This document shows, one piece after another, positions 5,445-15,900 of a stretch of DNA of 41,978 nucleotides. The position numbers and the translations under genes are program-made. Within the stretch, counting starts at the first letter, position 1, and each line of letters starts with the position of its first letter. Location: NCBI GenBank assembly GCA_938040325.1, contig CALHXW010000166.1, positions 1-41,978 on the forward strand, given 5' to 3'. Origin of the DNA: an uncultured bacterium. Its GTDB lineage: Bacteria > Myxococcota_A > UBA9042 > PHBI01. The notes under the pieces are model-generated. The model was not told where the DNA came from. It did no database searches and was given only the letters and a program-made list of their open reading frames with translations.

Positions 5445-7076
5445 ATGCCTGAGCTGAAGTCGAAGATCGATCCTCGAAGCGCCGCGTTTGCCGCAAACGC
5501 CGAACAGATGCAGGCGCAGCTCGACGAGGTTCGAGACCTTGAGGCTCGGGTGCGTCAAGCGTCGGCCGCCAAGAAGCCAAAGTTCGACAAGCGCAACCAG
5601 CTGCTGCCGCGAGAGCGCCTGGCGCGACTGCTCGACCGCGGGGCCCCGTTCGTCGAGCTATCGACGTTGGCCGGCCTGTCGATGCACGACGACAACGGCG
5701 ACAAGACCATCTTGGGTGGGGGCGCGATCGCCGGCATCGGCATCGTTAGCGGTAAGCGCTGCGCCGTCAGCGCGAGCGACAGCGCGCTCAAGGGCGGTAC
5801 GATCCCGCCGATGGGCGTGAAAAAGGCCCTGCGTTTGCAAGAGATTGCCGCCCGCCACAAGCTGCCAATGATCTCGCTGGTCGAGAGCGGCGGCGCAAAC
5901 CTGAAGTACCAGAGCGAGATCTTCATCGAGGGCGGAAAGACCTTTGCCAACCAAGCGCGGATGTCGGCGGCCGGCATCCCGCAGATCGCCGTTGTGCACG
6001 GCTCGTCGACCGCAGGCGGCGCCTACATGCCCGGGCTGTCGGACTATGTCGTGTTGGTGCGCGGCGCGAGCAAGGTCTTCCTTGCCGGCCCACCGCTCGT
6101 CAAAGCAGCGATGGGCGAAGAGAGCACCGACGAGGAGCTTGGCGGGGCCGAGATGCACGCGAAGGTGACGGGCCTCGGTGAGTTCCTCGCGGAAGACGAC
6201 GGGCACGCGTTGGCGCTTGCTCGCGAGCTAGTCGGCACCTTGCGTTGGGACAAGGTCGGGGCTGCTGGCGCAGGCCGGCCAAGCGACGCCGCGCCAGAGC
6301 CGCCGGCCTACGATCCAGCTGAGCTGATGGGCGTGGTACCGGCAAGCAACCGAGAGCCTTATGACGTCCGCGAGGTCATCGCTCGGGTGGTCGACGGCTC
6401 ACGCTTTCTTGAGGTGAAGGAGCGTTACTCTCCCGACACGGTGTGCGGCTACGCGCATATCAACGGGCACGCGGTCGGTATCATTGGCAACAACGGTCCC
6501 ATCCAACCCACCGGCTCCACCCGCGCCGCGCAGTTCATTCAGCTGTGCGACCAGACCGGGACGCCCCTGGTGTTTCTGCAGAACACGACGGGCTTCATGG
6601 TGGGAAGCGCCGCAGAGCGCGGTGGGGCGATCAAGCACGGCGCCAAGATGATCCAAGCGGTCGCCAACGCCCGGGTGCCCAAGCTCACGGTCGTGGTCGG
6701 TGGGTCGTTTGGGGCCGGAAACTACGGGATGTGCGGCCGCGGCTTCGATCCGGACTTCATCTTCAGCTGGCCTAGCGCTCGCTGTGCGGTGATGGGAGGC
6801 GAGCAGGCGGCCAAGGTCATCGAGATCATCACGCTCGCCAAGCACGCGCGCAAGGGCCTCAACACCAAGCCCGAGATGGTGCGAGCGATGCTTGCGCCGC
6901 TCAGCAAGCAGCTCGATGCCGAGGCGCACGTGCTCTTTGGGACCGCGCGCCTCTTCGACGATGGCGTCATCGCCCCGAGCGACACCCGCCAGGTGCTCGC
7001 GTTCTGTCTCGACACCGTCGCAGAAGGCCGCGCTCGGGTGCTGCGGCCAAACACCTTCGGCGTGGCGAGGTTCTAG
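5445..7076 (+). CDS. Acyl-CoA carboxylase carboxyltransferase (beta) subunit, methylcrotonoyl/geranyl-CoA carboxylase-like
   Basis: 543 residues, the usual length of MCC/GCC beta subunits. It transfers CO2 from biotin to an acyl-CoA. Family motifs visible are ESGGANL, the oxyanion-hole segment STAGGAYMPG, LAGPPLVKAA, NTTGFMVG and the second oxyanion segment GGSFGAGNYGMCGR. The start at 5445 has GGAG nine bases upstream; the GTG at 5403 has no such site. A 19-codon reading frame at 5393-5452 overlaps this start. It is first in an operon with acyl-CoA dehydrogenase, biotin carboxylase and a Kce-type enzyme. Leucine degradation (3-methylcrotonoyl-CoA) or acyclic terpene degradation (geranyl-CoA) are both possible. 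Enoyl-CoA hydratase and HMG-CoA lyase genes, normal partners in liu clusters, are missing here. Confidence 0.9.
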   Translation: MPELKSKIDPRSAAFAANAEQMQAQLDEVRDLEARVRQASAAKKPKFDKRNQLLPRERLARLLDRGAPFVELSTLAGLSMHDDNGDKTILGGGAIAGIGIVSGKRCAVSASDSALKGGTIPPMGVKKALRLQEIAARHKLPMISLVESGGANLKYQSEIFIEGGKTFANQARMSAAGIPQIAVVHGSSTAGGAYMPGLSDYVVLVRGASKVFLAGPPLVKAAMGEESTDEELGGAEMHAKVTGLGEFLAEDDGHALALARELVGTLRWDKVGAAGAGRPSDAAPEPPAYDPAELMGVVPASNREPYDVREVIARVVDGSRFLEVKERYSPDTVCGYAHINGHAVGIIGNNGPIQPTGSTRAAQFIQLCDQTGTPLVFLQNTTGFMVGSAAERGGAIKHGAKMIQAVANARVPKLTVVVGGSFGAGNYGMCGRGFDPDFIFSWPSARCAVMGGEQAAKVIEIITLAKHARKGLNTKPEMVRAMLAPLSKQLDAEAHVLFGTARLFDDGVIAPSDTRQVLAFCLDTVAEGRARVLRPNTFGVARF

Positions 7077-7163
7077 TGGGCCTCACGATTCCGCCGAGCA
7101 ACCCTCGGCACGGCGCGTCGCATCGCGACGGCTGAACAACCCTCTCCCAGTAACGAGAACGCT

Positions 7164-8330
7164 ATGAACTTCACCGATCAGCATAAGCAGCTCGCCGAGA
7201 CCGTGCGGCGCTTCGTCGACGCCGAGATCAACCCGTACCTCGATGAGTGGGAGGAGGCGCAGGAGTTCCCGAGTCACGCGCTCTTCAAGAAGCTCGGCGA
7301 CCTGGGCTTGCTCGGCATCAAGTACCCGGAGGAGTACGGCGGCAGCGGCCTCGACTTCAGCTACTCGGTGGTGATGGCAGAGGCGCTGGGCGCCTGTGAC
7401 GCAGGTGGCGTTCCGATGGCCATCGGTGTTCACACGGACATGTGCACGCCGGCGCTCGCGCGCTTTGGCAGCGACGAGCTGAGGGCTGAGTTCCTCGCGC
7501 CGAGCATTGCCGGCGACATGGTCGGCGCACTCGGCGTGAGCGAGCCCAACGCAGGCTCGGATGTAGCGTCGATCCGCACGACCGCTCGGCGCGAGGGCGA
7601 CGACCTGGTCATCAACGGGACCAAGATGTGGATCACCAACGGCATGAAGGCCGACTGGTGTTGTGTGCTCGTCAACAGCAACGACTCTGACAACCGTCAC
7701 GCCAACAAGTCGCTGGTCATCGTGCCGCTCGACGCCAAGGGCGTCAGTCGTCAGAAGATCATCAAGATGGGCATGCGGTGCTCAGACACTGCCCAGCTCT
7801 TCTTCGACAACGTCCGAGTGCCGGCCCGCTACATCGTCGGGCAAGAGGGCGCGGGCTTCATGTACCAGATGATGCAGTTTCAGGAGGAGCGCCTGTGGGG
7901 CGCAGCGAACTCGCTGCTCCTGTTGGACCGCACCATCGACAAGACGATCGAATACACGCGCGAGCGCAAGGCGTTCGGCCGCTCGATCCTCGACAACCAA
8001 GTCGTCTATCACCGGCTCGCGGAGCTTCGAACCGAAGTGGAGCTGCTTCGTTCGCTGGTCTACCGAGCGACCGACGACTACGTGGCCGGCAAGAACGTCA
8101 CGCGACTGGCATCGATGGCGAAGCTGAAGTGCGGCAGGCTCTCGCGTGAGGTCACCGACGGCTGCATGCAGTTCTGGGGCGGCATGGGCTACACGGAGGA
8201 GAGCTTCGTCTCGCGCGCGTTCCGCGACGCTCGGCTCATCTCGATCGGAGGCGGTGCTGACGAGATCATGCTCGGCATCATCGCCAAGCTGGAGGGAACG
8301 ACCCCGAAGCGCCGCAAGAAGAAGGGGTGA
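7164..8330 (+). CDS. Acyl-CoA dehydrogenase
   Basis: 388 residues, a full-length FAD-dependent acyl-CoA dehydrogenase that introduces the alpha-beta double bond. Visible are the N-terminal helical domain, the FAD/substrate signature GVSEPNAGSDVA, WITNGMKADW in the beta domain, and the C-terminal helical domain with QFWGGMGYTEE and RDARLISIGGG. The QDI/FGR-type segment RERKAFGRSILDNQ is also present. By overall feel it is closest to citronellyl-CoA dehydrogenase (AtuD) and isovaleryl-CoA dehydrogenase-like enzymes. It sits between the two carboxylase subunit genes, so its product is probably the substrate of the carboxylase. It is separated from the first gene by 87 bp and is two bases from the next. 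Confidence 0.9.
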   Translation: MNFTDQHKQLAETVRRFVDAEINPYLDEWEEAQEFPSHALFKKLGDLGLLGIKYPEEYGGSGLDFSYSVVMAEALGACDAGGVPMAIGVHTDMCTPALARFGSDELRAEFLAPSIAGDMVGALGVSEPNAGSDVASIRTTARREGDDLVINGTKMWITNGMKADWCCVLVNSNDSDNRHANKSLVIVPLDAKGVSRQKIIKMGMRCSDTAQLFFDNVRVPARYIVGQEGAGFMYQMMQFQEERLWGAANSLLLLDRTIDKTIEYTRERKAFGRSILDNQVVYHRLAELRTEVELLRSLVYRATDDYVAGKNVTRLASMAKLKCGRLSREVTDGCMQFWGGMGYTEESFVSRAFRDARLISIGGGADEIMLGIIAKLEGTTPKRRKKKG

Positions 8331-8332
8331 GC

Positions 8333-10372
8333 ATGAGGCCCGAGCCATCGCGCCATGACGGCAGCCGCTTGCGCTTTGACAAGGTCCTGATCGCCAACCG
8401 GGGCGAGATCGCCGTGCGCGTGATCCGTGGCGCCCGGGCCCTTGGCTACCAGACCGTCGCGGTCTACAGCGATGCCGACAGCGACGCTCTGCATGTGCGG
8501 CTCGCCGACGAGGCGGTGGCGATCGGCGGCGCGGCGGCCTCGGAGTCCTACCTACGAGCCGAAGCGATCTTGGAGGCGGCAGCCCTAACCGGTGCAGGCG
8601 CCATCCACCCTGGGTATGGCTTTCTGTCGGAGAACGCGGGCTTCGCCGAGCAGTGCGCTGCTGCAGGGATTGTGTTCATCGGTCCGCCGTCCTCGGCCAT
8701 TGCGGCCATGGGCGACAAGGCACGGGCGAAAGCGGCGATGGAGGCTGCGGGCGTTCCGACGGTTCCTGGCTACTTCAAGGCCGCCGAGGGCGTCGTCCCG
8801 ACCGTCGATGAGCTCTTGGTGGAGGCTGAGAGGCTCGGCGTGCCGCTGCTGGTGAAAGCGGTGGCTGGCGGCGGTGGGCGCGGGATGCGCTTGGTGACCG
8901 AGCTCGCTCAGCTGGCCGGTGCCATCGCGAGTGCGGCGCGAGAGGCCGAGAGCGCGTTCGGAGATGGCGCGTTGATGCTCGAGCGCTTTGTGGCCGACGC
9001 GCGCCACATTGAGGTTCAGGTGCTCGCGGACGCTCATGGTGGCGTCGTGCACCTTGGTGAGCGTGACTGCACGGCCCAGCGGCGCCGGCAGAAGGTGATC
9101 GAAGAGGCGCCATCGCCGAGCATTGATCGCGCGCTGCGCGATGCGATGGGGGCGGCCGCGGTGGCTGCTGCCCGTGCAATCGGCTACGTCGGCGCAGGCA
9201 CCGTCGAGTTCATCGTCGACCGCAGCGGCGCGTACTACTTTCTGGAGATGAACACGCGCCTGCAGGTGGAGCACCCAGTCACAGAGCTCGTCACCGGGAT
9301 CGACCTTGTCGAGCAGCAGCTGCGCATTGCTTCCGGTGAGCGTCTGACCTTCGAGCAGAGCGACGTGACCATGACGGGCCACGCCATCGAGGCGCGGCTC
9401 TACGCGGAAGACCCCTACGCGGGCTTTGCGCCTCAGACCGGCCGGATCGAGCACTTCCGGCCCGACCAGGTGGCGCAGCGGGCTGGCGTGCGGATCGACG
9501 CCGGCGTTGTCGAGGGCGATATCATCACGCCTCACTATGACGCGATGGTCGCCAAGTTCATCGCCTTTGGCGCGACGCGCGCCGAAGCGGGGCGCCGGCT
9601 CGCGCTGGCCCTGACCGACGCTCCATTGGTCGGTCCGAAAACGAACCAGCGCTTCTTGGTCGAGCTGCTTCGGAGCGACGACTTCGTTGGCGCGACGCTG
9701 TCGACGTCGACCCTGGATCAGTGGACGGCTGCGGGCGCGCCGATCGTCACCTCGCCGGACGTGTCGGATCGGGACTGGGTCCTGAGCGGTGCGGTGCTTG
9801 CCGAAGGGCAGGGCGCTTGGTTTCGGAGCAGCGGGCAGGTGACCTTTGAGCTGCCGGTGATCGTCAATGGCTCCGAGCGCACGCTGGCCGCGACGCGCTC
9901 GGGGGACGGCTGGTGGTCGTTCGACGGGTTCGAGCTGCGGGCCAAGGTGGTCGGCCAAGGGACCACGCGGCGAGCGACCCTGTGTGAGAGCGATGGCGGG
10001 GTGCAACGGTCGTTGTCGGTCACGGTCGTGGGTGCGTCATCAGGCGGTGGCCAGTGGCTCGGCTACTTAGGCGCCGTGACCTATGTCGCCGAGCCGTCGG
10101 CGGTGCCGAGCGCCGCCGATACCGAGGACGCGACGGTCGTCGTCTCGAGCGTGGCGGGTAAGGTCGTGAGCGTCGGCGTCAGCGTCGGCGATGTGGTTTC
10201 GGCCGGCGATGTGGTCGCCGTCGTTGAAGCGATGAAGATGGAGACGCCGCTGACCGCGAGGGCAGCTGGGCGCGTTGAAGAGCTACGCGCTCAGGCTGGC
10301 GACCAGGTCGAGGCCGGTGCGGTCGTTGTGACGCTGGCGGTGGCGCCGCAGGAGGACGAAAGCGATGGATAA
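8333..10372 (+). CDS. Biotin carboxylase-BCCP (alpha) subunit of acyl-CoA carboxylase
   Basis: 679 residues. The biotin carboxylase N-domain (KVLIANRGEIAVRVIR), the ATP-grasp domain with the glycine-rich loop KAVAGGGGRGMR and EMNTRLQVEHPVTE, and the carboxylase C-domain are followed by a linker and a biotinyl domain whose lysine lies in EAMKMETP at about residue 635. The ATG at 8333 follows the dehydrogenase stop after two bases, with AAGGGG as ribosome-binding site. It pairs with the carboxyltransferase encoded at 5445 to make a methylcrotonoyl- or geranyl-CoA carboxylase-type enzyme (LiuD/AtuF class). The same architecture occurs in propionyl-CoA carboxylases, but the gene order and LiuR operator favour the liu/atu type. 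Confidence 0.92.
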   Translation: MRPEPSRHDGSRLRFDKVLIANRGEIAVRVIRGARALGYQTVAVYSDADSDALHVRLADEAVAIGGAAASESYLRAEAILEAAALTGAGAIHPGYGFLSENAGFAEQCAAAGIVFIGPPSSAIAAMGDKARAKAAMEAAGVPTVPGYFKAAEGVVPTVDELLVEAERLGVPLLVKAVAGGGGRGMRLVTELAQLAGAIASAAREAESAFGDGALMLERFVADARHIEVQVLADAHGGVVHLGERDCTAQRRRQKVIEEAPSPSIDRALRDAMGAAAVAAARAIGYVGAGTVEFIVDRSGAYYFLEMNTRLQVEHPVTELVTGIDLVEQQLRIASGERLTFEQSDVTMTGHAIEARLYAEDPYAGFAPQTGRIEHFRPDQVAQRAGVRIDAGVVEGDIITPHYDAMVAKFIAFGATRAEAGRRLALALTDAPLVGPKTNQRFLVELLRSDDFVGATLSTSTLDQWTAAGAPIVTSPDVSDRDWVLSGAVLAEGQGAWFRSSGQVTFELPVIVNGSERTLAATRSGDGWWSFDGFELRAKVVGQGTTRRATLCESDGGVQRSLSVTVVGASSGGGQWLGYLGAVTYVAEPSAVPSAADTEDATVVVSSVAGKVVSVGVSVGDVVSAGDVVAVVEAMKMETPLTARAAGRVEELRAQAGDQVEAGAVVVTLAVAPQEDESDG

Positions 10373-11228
10373 GGCGATCTTGACGTGTGCGCTCAACGGC
10401 GTGCTGACCAATCCGAACACGCATCCGGTCCCGGTGACTGCCGCTGAGATGGCCGCGTCCGCGCGCGAGGCCTACGACGCAGGGGCGTCGATCATGCACA
10501 TCCACTTCCGGCGGCAGGAGCCGGGGCTGGGGCATCTGCCGAGCTGGGATCCAGAGGTTGCACTGGCGTGTAGCGACGCCATCCGTGAGGCCTGCCCCGG
10601 CGTCATCATCAACCAGACGACCGGTGTCGTCGGCCGCGACGTGTCCGGCCCGGTGGCGTGTATCGACCGCCTCAAGCCGGAGATCGCTGCGTGCAATGCC
10701 GGTAGCCTGAACTATCTCAAGCTCAAGCGGGACAACACGTGGGCGTGGCCGCCGATGCTCTTCGACAACACCATCGACAAGATCCAAGAGATGTTGGACG
10801 CGATGGTTGCCGTCGGTGCGCTGCCAGAGTTCGAGTGCTTCGATGTCGGGATCGTTCGGTCGGTGGCGCTATACGTGCGCTCAGGGATGAGCCACACCGC
10901 GCAGTACAACTTCGTGATGGGCGTGGCGAGCGGCATGCCCGTTGACCCGGCCCTGCTCGAGCTGCTGGTTGGCTACAAGGCGGCCGATGCGCCCTGGCAG
11001 TGCACGCTGATCGGTCGCGCTGAGATCTGGGAAACCCATCAGCGTGCTGCCGACCTTGGCGGGATGCTGCGGACCGGCGTCGAAGACACGTTCTACCTGC
11101 CATCGGGCGACCGAACGACCGGCAACGGACCGCTGATCGAGGCGCTGGCGAGGTGCGCGGAGAACGCCGGGCGAAGCGTCGCGTCGCCGGCGGAGGCCCG
11201 GGAGATGCTGGGGCTTCGCGCGGCGTAG
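10365..11228 (+). CDS. BKACE (DUF849) family beta-keto acid cleavage enzyme
   Basis: 287 residues, a TIM-barrel enzyme of the family founded by Kce (3-keto-5-aminohexanoate cleavage enzyme). These enzymes condense a beta-keto acid with acetyl-CoA and release acetoacetate and a new acyl-CoA. Zn ligands are visible as HIH at residues 45-47 and Glu in TGVEDTFYL at about 240, matching the His46/His48/Glu230 set of Kce. The start overlaps the preceding stop by eight bases, with GGAGGA upstream, so translation is coupled. Its presence in place of the usual HMG-CoA lyase is the odd feature of this operon. The substrate cannot be told from sequence. Confidence 0.85.
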   Translation: MDKAILTCALNGVLTNPNTHPVPVTAAEMAASAREAYDAGASIMHIHFRRQEPGLGHLPSWDPEVALACSDAIREACPGVIINQTTGVVGRDVSGPVACIDRLKPEIAACNAGSLNYLKLKRDNTWAWPPMLFDNTIDKIQEMLDAMVAVGALPEFECFDVGIVRSVALYVRSGMSHTAQYNFVMGVASGMPVDPALLELLVGYKAADAPWQCTLIGRAEIWETHQRAADLGGMLRTGVEDTFYLPSGDRTTGNGPLIEALARCAENAGRSVASPAEAREMLGLRAA

Positions 11229-11267
11229 CGCGCCGCGGGAAGCGCTGGGTCAGTGCGTCGCCTCTGC

Positions 11268-11819
11268 CTACGCGAGCAGCTGCGTCAGCGGGCGCGTCAC
11301 CCACTCGAGTGCGACGTCGATGCTGCCGGTGGCGACGTGGACCTGTCCTTCGGTTCGGCTCACCACCCAGCTTGCGTGGCGCTCGATGTCGTCGGCGAGC
11401 GCTGCAATCCCCGCCGGGTCCAGCGTGACGACCTCAATGTCCTCGGCTTTGTGGATCCGCTTGCCGCTCCACTGCTGTGCGAGCAGGGGCTCCGCTTTGT
11501 GGCTGACAACGATCACCTTCGTCGCGGCCTTGCTGGCCTTGTGAAGGCGCTCGGCGCTCGGTGAGCCAATGTCGACCCACAGCTCAACGCGTCCGTGTGG
11601 ACTTCGCTTCCACATGGCGGGCTCGTCGGCTGTGGAGAGGCCACCACCAAAGTCGAGGCCTTCTTCCAAGAGAAGCGCGCGGGCGAGAACGCGCGTCACC
11701 AGGCGGGGCGTGTCTTCGGACGGGTGCTGGGGGACGCGCCAGCTCAGGGTCTCGTAGACGTGGCGGTCGACGTCAGCGAGCTCGATCTCGAATCGACACA
11801 GGCGGCTCGGCAGCGCCAT
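11268..11819 (-). CDS. yaeQ: YaeQ family protein
   Basis: 183 residues, matching the YaeQ family (E. coli YaeQ is 181 residues), which has a PD-(D/E)XK nuclease-like fold and unknown biochemical function. Conserved signatures visible are the start MALPS, HPSED near residue 32, the Leu/Ala-rich helix after it, DEPAMW, LWVDIG, and the late tail segment. GGAGAG precedes the ATG by six to seven bases. It is convergent with the carboxylase operon (40 bp apart) and is probably a single gene. Confidence 0.9.
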   Translation of the reverse strand: MALPSRLCRFEIELADVDRHVYETLSWRVPQHPSEDTPRLVTRVLARALLLEEGLDFGGGLSTADEPAMWKRSPHGRVELWVDIGSPSAERLHKASKAATKVIVVSHKAEPLLAQQWSGKRIHKAEDIEVVTLDPAGIAALADDIERHASWVVSRTEGQVHVATGSIDVALEWVTRPLTQLLA

Positions 11820-11885
11820 AGCGCACTCTCCAGGTTCGGGTTCAGATGAGGGCTCGGCATCGCAGGACCGAGCCGCCGTGAGCGA

Positions 11886-12962
11886 TCACAGCGAGATGTT
11901 TGTCACGCGTGCCTGGGCACCGAGTCGGCCAGCAAGAGCCTCGGCAAAGGGCCGGGTCGTGGCGTAGCGCGCCATCACAATCTTGATGATCGCCATCAGT
12001 GGTGCGCTCAACAGCATCCCAACGATACCCCAGAGAGAACCCCAGATGCTCAAGCCGAGCAGAACCGTGGCCGGATGTAAGTCCAGTCCGGTGCCCATCA
12101 TGGTTGGCTCCAGTCCGTTGCCGATGACGTTTTGGATCACGACGATGATGCCAACGCACGCGAGGCCCGTGGTCGGCTCAACGGTCACGAACACCACCGG
12201 CAGCGTCAGCACAACGGCCAGGATCGAGCCCACGGTCGGGACAAAGTTCAGCAGAAACCCAATGATTCCGAAGACGAACGCAAGCTCGACCCCGAACGCC
12301 CAGAGCGTGAGCCCAATGCCCAAGCCAATCGCCAGCGAGGTGATGAACTTCACCCGCAGGTAGCGATTGACGCTCAGATCGATGTCGTCCCAGACGCCGC
12401 CGCGCTCTTCCCAAGGGTTGGCGCCGGCGACGAGGAAGATGAAGAAGAGAAGGGTGAGGATCGCGTTCGAGACAAAGTCTGCGATCGACCCGACGGCGCC
12501 CGTGACCCACTCTTGCAGCGGCAGGTCGCTGAGGTAGCCCTGCACTTGCTCTGCATCGAGCTGCACGCCAAACCCTGCCAGGAAGTCTCCGATCCCTGCT
12601 CCGAAGAGCGCGAGGCGCTCCCGGTAGAGGTCGGCCTTGTCGGCGAGCCCCGTGATCGACTGGGCGAAGAGCGCGACGATGCCGAGCATGATGCCGGTGG
12701 TGACCGTCAGCGTCAGGATCATCGCTAGCCAGCGCGGCAGCCTCGCACGCATCTGCAAAAAGTCGACAAGCGGACTGACCAAGTACGAGAGAAACACCGC
12801 CATCACGAACGGAATCGCGACAGAGCGAAAGAACACCGCGGCCGCACCGAGCGCCACGGCTGCGATGATCAGCAGGGAGACGACCGCTAGCTTGTTGCGC
12901 TCATGCTTGGCCGCGAGGGCGATAGCCTCACTCTCGCTTACCTTGGTTCCGTCGTCGCTCAT
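11886..12962 (-). CDS. AI-2E family transporter (PerM-type membrane protein)
   Basis: 358 residues with about eight hydrophobic segments: two near the N terminus (VVSLLIIAAVALGAAAVFF-like stretch and the following IPFVMAVFLSYLVSPLVDFL-like stretch), one at about 100-125, and four to five in the C-terminal half. Family signatures LSYLVSPLVDFL and the C-terminal PAT-x-LGLSIWG are visible. The family includes TqsA and PerM; substrates are usually unknown. The start at 12962 has GAGG upstream and lies ten bases after the stop of the large lipoprotein gene, so the two are co-transcribed. A longer frame to 13109 overlaps that gene and is rejected. Confidence 0.88.
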   Translation of the reverse strand: MSDDGTKVSESEAIALAAKHERNKLAVVSLLIIAAVALGAAAVFFRSVAIPFVMAVFLSYLVSPLVDFLQMRARLPRWLAMILTLTVTTGIMLGIVALFAQSITGLADKADLYRERLALFGAGIGDFLAGFGVQLDAEQVQGYLSDLPLQEWVTGAVGSIADFVSNAILTLLFFIFLVAGANPWEERGGVWDDIDLSVNRYLRVKFITSLAIGLGIGLTLWAFGVELAFVFGIIGFLLNFVPTVGSILAVVLTLPVVFVTVEPTTGLACVGIIVVIQNVIGNGLEPTMMGTGLDLHPATVLLGLSIWGSLWGIVGMLLSAPLMAIIKIVMARYATTRPFAEALAGRLGAQARVTNISL

Positions 12963-12972
12963 CGCGTTGGCC

Positions 12973-15900
12973 TCATGTCCCGTCCCCTCGGTGCGCTGGC
13001 CCCGCAGGCTGGAACACCAGCCCGGCGGAGAGCTGACGGAGCGCCCCACCGATGGCCGCCCGGAACGCAGGGTAGCGAGCTGGCGTGACGCGACCGGGGC
13101 GCGCGACATACCGTCGTGTGACCGACACGGTCCCGCTCTCGCCCGTCACACCCTGCTCGATGGTAACGCCATCGAGATCGAACGCGAGCGCGTCGCCCGA
13201 GAGCACCGGCTCCATGCCTGCTGGCCCGCGGACCGTGAGCTCCAGCGACTCGCGGTGGGGCTGCAGGCGCAGCGGCGTCTCGCGTTTCGGTGCGGCCACC
13301 AGCTGCTCCAGCGCCGCAACGCCTGCGAGGTCATTGGCGATGAGTGGTCGTGCCAGCTGGCGAACGGTCAGTCCCTCACTCCCGACGTCGGCGTACGATG
13401 GCACCTCGACCGAGAGCTGAACGTCGAGTCCAACGTCTGCGTCCTCAGCGCTGTGAACACTCGATGCGGTGACCTTGGCACCGGGGAACACGGTTGCCGT
13501 CCACTGCTGCCAAATCAGCTCCTGTCGCCCCTTGTCGGCGTTGAGGAACGCCCGACGCAGGCCGGAACTGGTCGGTCCGAAACCGCTAAAGTGAAGCGTC
13601 CCTTTCGCGTCGCCCGCCGCGTCAACGGTGAGGTCGATGGCGAGCTCCCAGCCCGAGGTCGGAAGTGTCGGGTCGGCCTCTGCCGGCAACACTCGCCAGG
13701 CAGGTCCTGCCGCGACGGACGTGTCCAGACATCGCGCGCCGTACAGCTCTTCGGGCAGGATGTTGAACGGGTTGTAGGGCCGCGACATGTCCATGTAATA
13801 GGTGGCGCTTGGGCCGCGGACCGCCGTCACCGTGAAGAAGAACCGGTTCGTGTTCGGTACCGGTCGGGCCTCATCCTCAGGAACACCGTCTTGCCGGGGC
13901 GCGCACAGAAGCAGCGACGCCTCAAGGCCTAACGAGCGTGCGATGGACACGACCGCGATGGCCCGGCTGCCCTTACCCGTGGTTGCAGCGCGCTCGGCGC
14001 TCGTGCGAAAGCTGTTGAAGCGCTCGGTCTCATCGAGTTCTTCCTGTGCCCAAGCAAAGACCTTTTGAGCACGTGCCCGCGCGTTCGCATCCGTCGCTGG
14101 CTTGGCGCCGCCGCCGACGTGCTCGGCGATCTGCTTGGCGACCTCGCGGGTCTTGGGTCCCGGCCGAGTCAGCCGGGTGATGTGGTCGTGGTAATACGCC
14201 GAGAGCGCCTTGAAGTCGGCGTCATCACTCGCGTCCGTGATGATGAGGTCGACGAAGGGAAAGAAGCTACGCGGCGAGACCGCGCCTGGCTCCCGCGGCA
14301 TTGGGCGCACGTGGTTGAGGCGCCATGTGGTCGTCGTGGTGCCATCGCCCGCACGGTGCACCTTGGGCTGCGGCGCGTTGTGAAAGCTGAAGGGATGCAC
14401 CTTGATCCCGGCGGGCGTCACCACCTGGGCCTGCTTCACAAGGGTCGGGATGTTCCAGCTCGCGAAGCTCACGCCTCCGATGTAGCCGCCAAGCTCCGGC
14501 TGCACGCGGCTTCGTACCACCCATGCCAGCTCGACGGCGTCGCCCGGCTCCAAGCCCGGAAACGACAGGTCTGGTTTCCCTTCGGTTCGCTCCGGCCACA
14601 GCACCCGTCCGTCGCCCTTGATGGTGCGGACCGCCAAGAGCCTTGCGCCACCCGGCGGCTTGACATCGCCCAGAGCGTCCGCCGCCGACTTGGTCTGGAT
14701 GAAGCGTACCTTGTGCGACAGCTCCACCGTCGAGCCGTCAGGTCGGATGTCGTAGTGGGTTCGGTCGAGCAGGTTAATCAGCGGAAACTTGGCGTACTCG
14801 GCTGCCTCGCCGGACGCCAGCTTCGCGCGGAACTCGCGGACCAGTGCTCGGCCATCCGTGAGTGCATCGAGGCTCTCGCCGCGCTCGCCAAGCCACGCAC
14901 GCAAGGACTCCATTGGAGCGAAGTCCGGCACGTCTTTGAGCGTCGCGTCGATCTGCGCGATGGCCTCCCGATCGTCACCTTGCGCTAACGCGATCCGCGC
15001 ACGCTCGCTCAGCGCCCAGCCGTCTTGCGGGCGCTTGACCAGGAACGCGTCGACCGCGTCCCGTGCGCTCTTGTAGTCACCGGCCGCCCGCCATGCGGCG
15101 ACAGCGCCGCGCAACGCAGCGTGGTCTTCCGGGACGGCGCGGAAGCGGCGCGCCAAGAGCGTGGCCCGCGTCGAGAGCTCGCCGCGGTCAGCTGCAAGAT
15201 CCGCGAGGCGCGTCGCCCCAGAGCCCGGGCTGCGCGCTTCGAGCTCAAGAGCGGTTGCTCTGGCGTCCTCGATCCGACCGAAGCGCCGATACACGTCGAT
15301 GATCGAGCGGTTCAGGCGACCGCTGGGAACGCGCAGACCGCGGAGCGTGTCGGCGATGGCCATGGCCTCGGCCTCCCAGCCGCGGCCGGCATAGTGCTGC
15401 ATCAACGTGACGAGCGTCACGGCGTTGTCTGGTTCGTAGCGGAGTGCCTCGCGCCAGAGCGCCAGCGCCTGGTCCTTGCGGGTCTCTGCCATCTCGATCC
15501 GGCCTAGCGCCCGGAGCGTTCGGACGTGCTTGGGCCAGCGCTCTCGCACGAACTCGTAGCGCTCGCGCTTGCGGGCGCGGATGCGGTCGCCCGCAAGATC
15601 CGGGTCGGCATCCACTGCACGTGCTGCCGCGAGCTCGACGCCTGGGTAGTCCACGATGCTGCTCTCCAGCAGGTCAACGAGCTTCGCGCTAAGGGCGCTG
15701 TCGCGATCGGGTCGGAGGCGCGCGCGATCGGCTGCCAGCAGCTGCTGGGTGACGAGCGTCATCTCGCCTGGCTTGGCCGGCCGAGCGACCCGGGTGCCGG
15801 CACTGGCCGGGAGCGCGGCGGTGGCGTTGACGGACACCGGCAGTGCTCGGACGCGGACAAACCCCGTCTGGTCATGGCTGGCAAACTTCACGGTCACCCG

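Noticed and set aside
5393..5452. 19-codon leader peptide before the carboxyltransferase gene
   Set aside because: An ATG frame overlaps the real start, but it has no ribosome-binding site and no attenuator-like structure follows.
12637..13932. 431-codon plus-strand frame
   Set aside because: Antisense to the AI-2E permease and large lipoprotein genes; its composition reflects the third-codon-position GC bias of the opposite strand.
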